From Actinoplanes liguriensis (lineage in GTDB: Bacteria; Actinomycetota; Actinomycetes; Mycobacteriales; Micromonosporaceae): a DNA stretch of 6,190 nucleotides. The stretch is from positions 16,913 through 23,102 of the forward strand of contig KL571320.1 in the NCBI GenBank assembly GCA_000715855.1, read 5' to 3'. Position numbers and translations under genes: made by a program. Below the pieces are notes generated by a model that was given only the letters and a program-made list of their open reading frames with translations, ran no database searches and was not told where the DNA came from. Each line of letters opens with the position of its first letter. Position 1 is the first letter of the stretch. This document shows, one piece after another, positions 6,116 to 6,190 of this stretch.

Positions 6116-6190
6116 TCAGCAGGCCGTGATACCTGCGGGTCGCAGCCCTGTGACGGTGCCCATGGCGTAGCCGCCGAGGCCGTCGGGTAG
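6116..6190 (-). pseudogene. N-terminal fragment of the debranching enzyme, shifted frame
   Basis: From the right edge leftward the minus strand reads LPDGLGGYAMGTVTGLR, the classic N-terminal debranching-enzyme motif (usually followed by N/RTRRYHGLL), then runs into unrelated residues and a TGA at 6116-6118. The expected TRRYHGLLTVAG continues in the frame of the 4440-6113 CDS. The junction reads CTG CG|ACC CGC AGG, so one base is missing from an Arg codon between 6141 and 6140. Adding one base would join the two parts into a single protein. This is either a true recent frameshift or a sequencing or assembly error; the intact rest of the gene means a real mutation would have to be recent. The gene's start is beyond the window. 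Confidence 0.85.

Noticed and set aside
5193..6170. A 325-codon plus-strand open frame opposite the debranching gene
   Set aside because: Antisense shadow of conserved debranching-enzyme sequence with no recognisable protein features.

Overview
The window is very GC-rich, with almost every third codon position G or C in the genes. The gene content and protein styles (NarL/DesK two-component pair, ten-helix membrane GGDEF protein, actinobacterial-type Nudix and glycogen debranching proteins) point to a high-GC actinobacterium. Micromonosporaceae, perhaps an Actinoplanes relative, is my best guess, but that is inference and not shown directly by the sequence.

Layout: (1) 1-1700, plus strand: the 3' part of a membrane histidine kinase gene overlaps by four bases (ATGA) with its LuxR/NarL-type response regulator gene. 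(2) 1701-1897: a convergent intergenic gap holding a degenerate repeat, about 33-35 bp per unit. (3) 1898-2383, minus strand: a single Nudix hydrolase gene, possibly read from a leaderless promoter. (4) 2384-2910: a gene-free stretch of 527 bases. It holds a five-unit tandem repeat (51- and 63-bp units), three units of which carry an inverted repeat that would fold into a hairpin, and a pair of DnaA-box-like 9-mers. (5) 2911-4389, minus strand: a membrane-anchored diguanylate cyclase with an intact GGEEF active site but no inhibitory I-site. (6) 4440 to the right edge, minus strand: a glycogen debranching enzyme (amylo-alpha-1,6-glucosidase, archaeal/bacterial GDE family). Its N-terminal coding sequence is broken by an apparent one-base deletion between 6140 and 6141.

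The debranching gene and the cyclase gene lie in tandem with a 50-base gap and are probably cotranscribed. That places a c-di-GMP producer directly behind a glycogen-degrading enzyme, which is noteworthy because c-di-GMP is known to control another type of glycogen debranching enzyme (GlgX) in Streptomyces. The kinase/regulator pair and the Nudix gene have no evident functional tie to that pair. I see no CRISPR array, tRNA, rRNA, transposase or phage gene. The most unusual structures are the hairpin repeat array, the frameshift, and the cyclase/debranching pairing.
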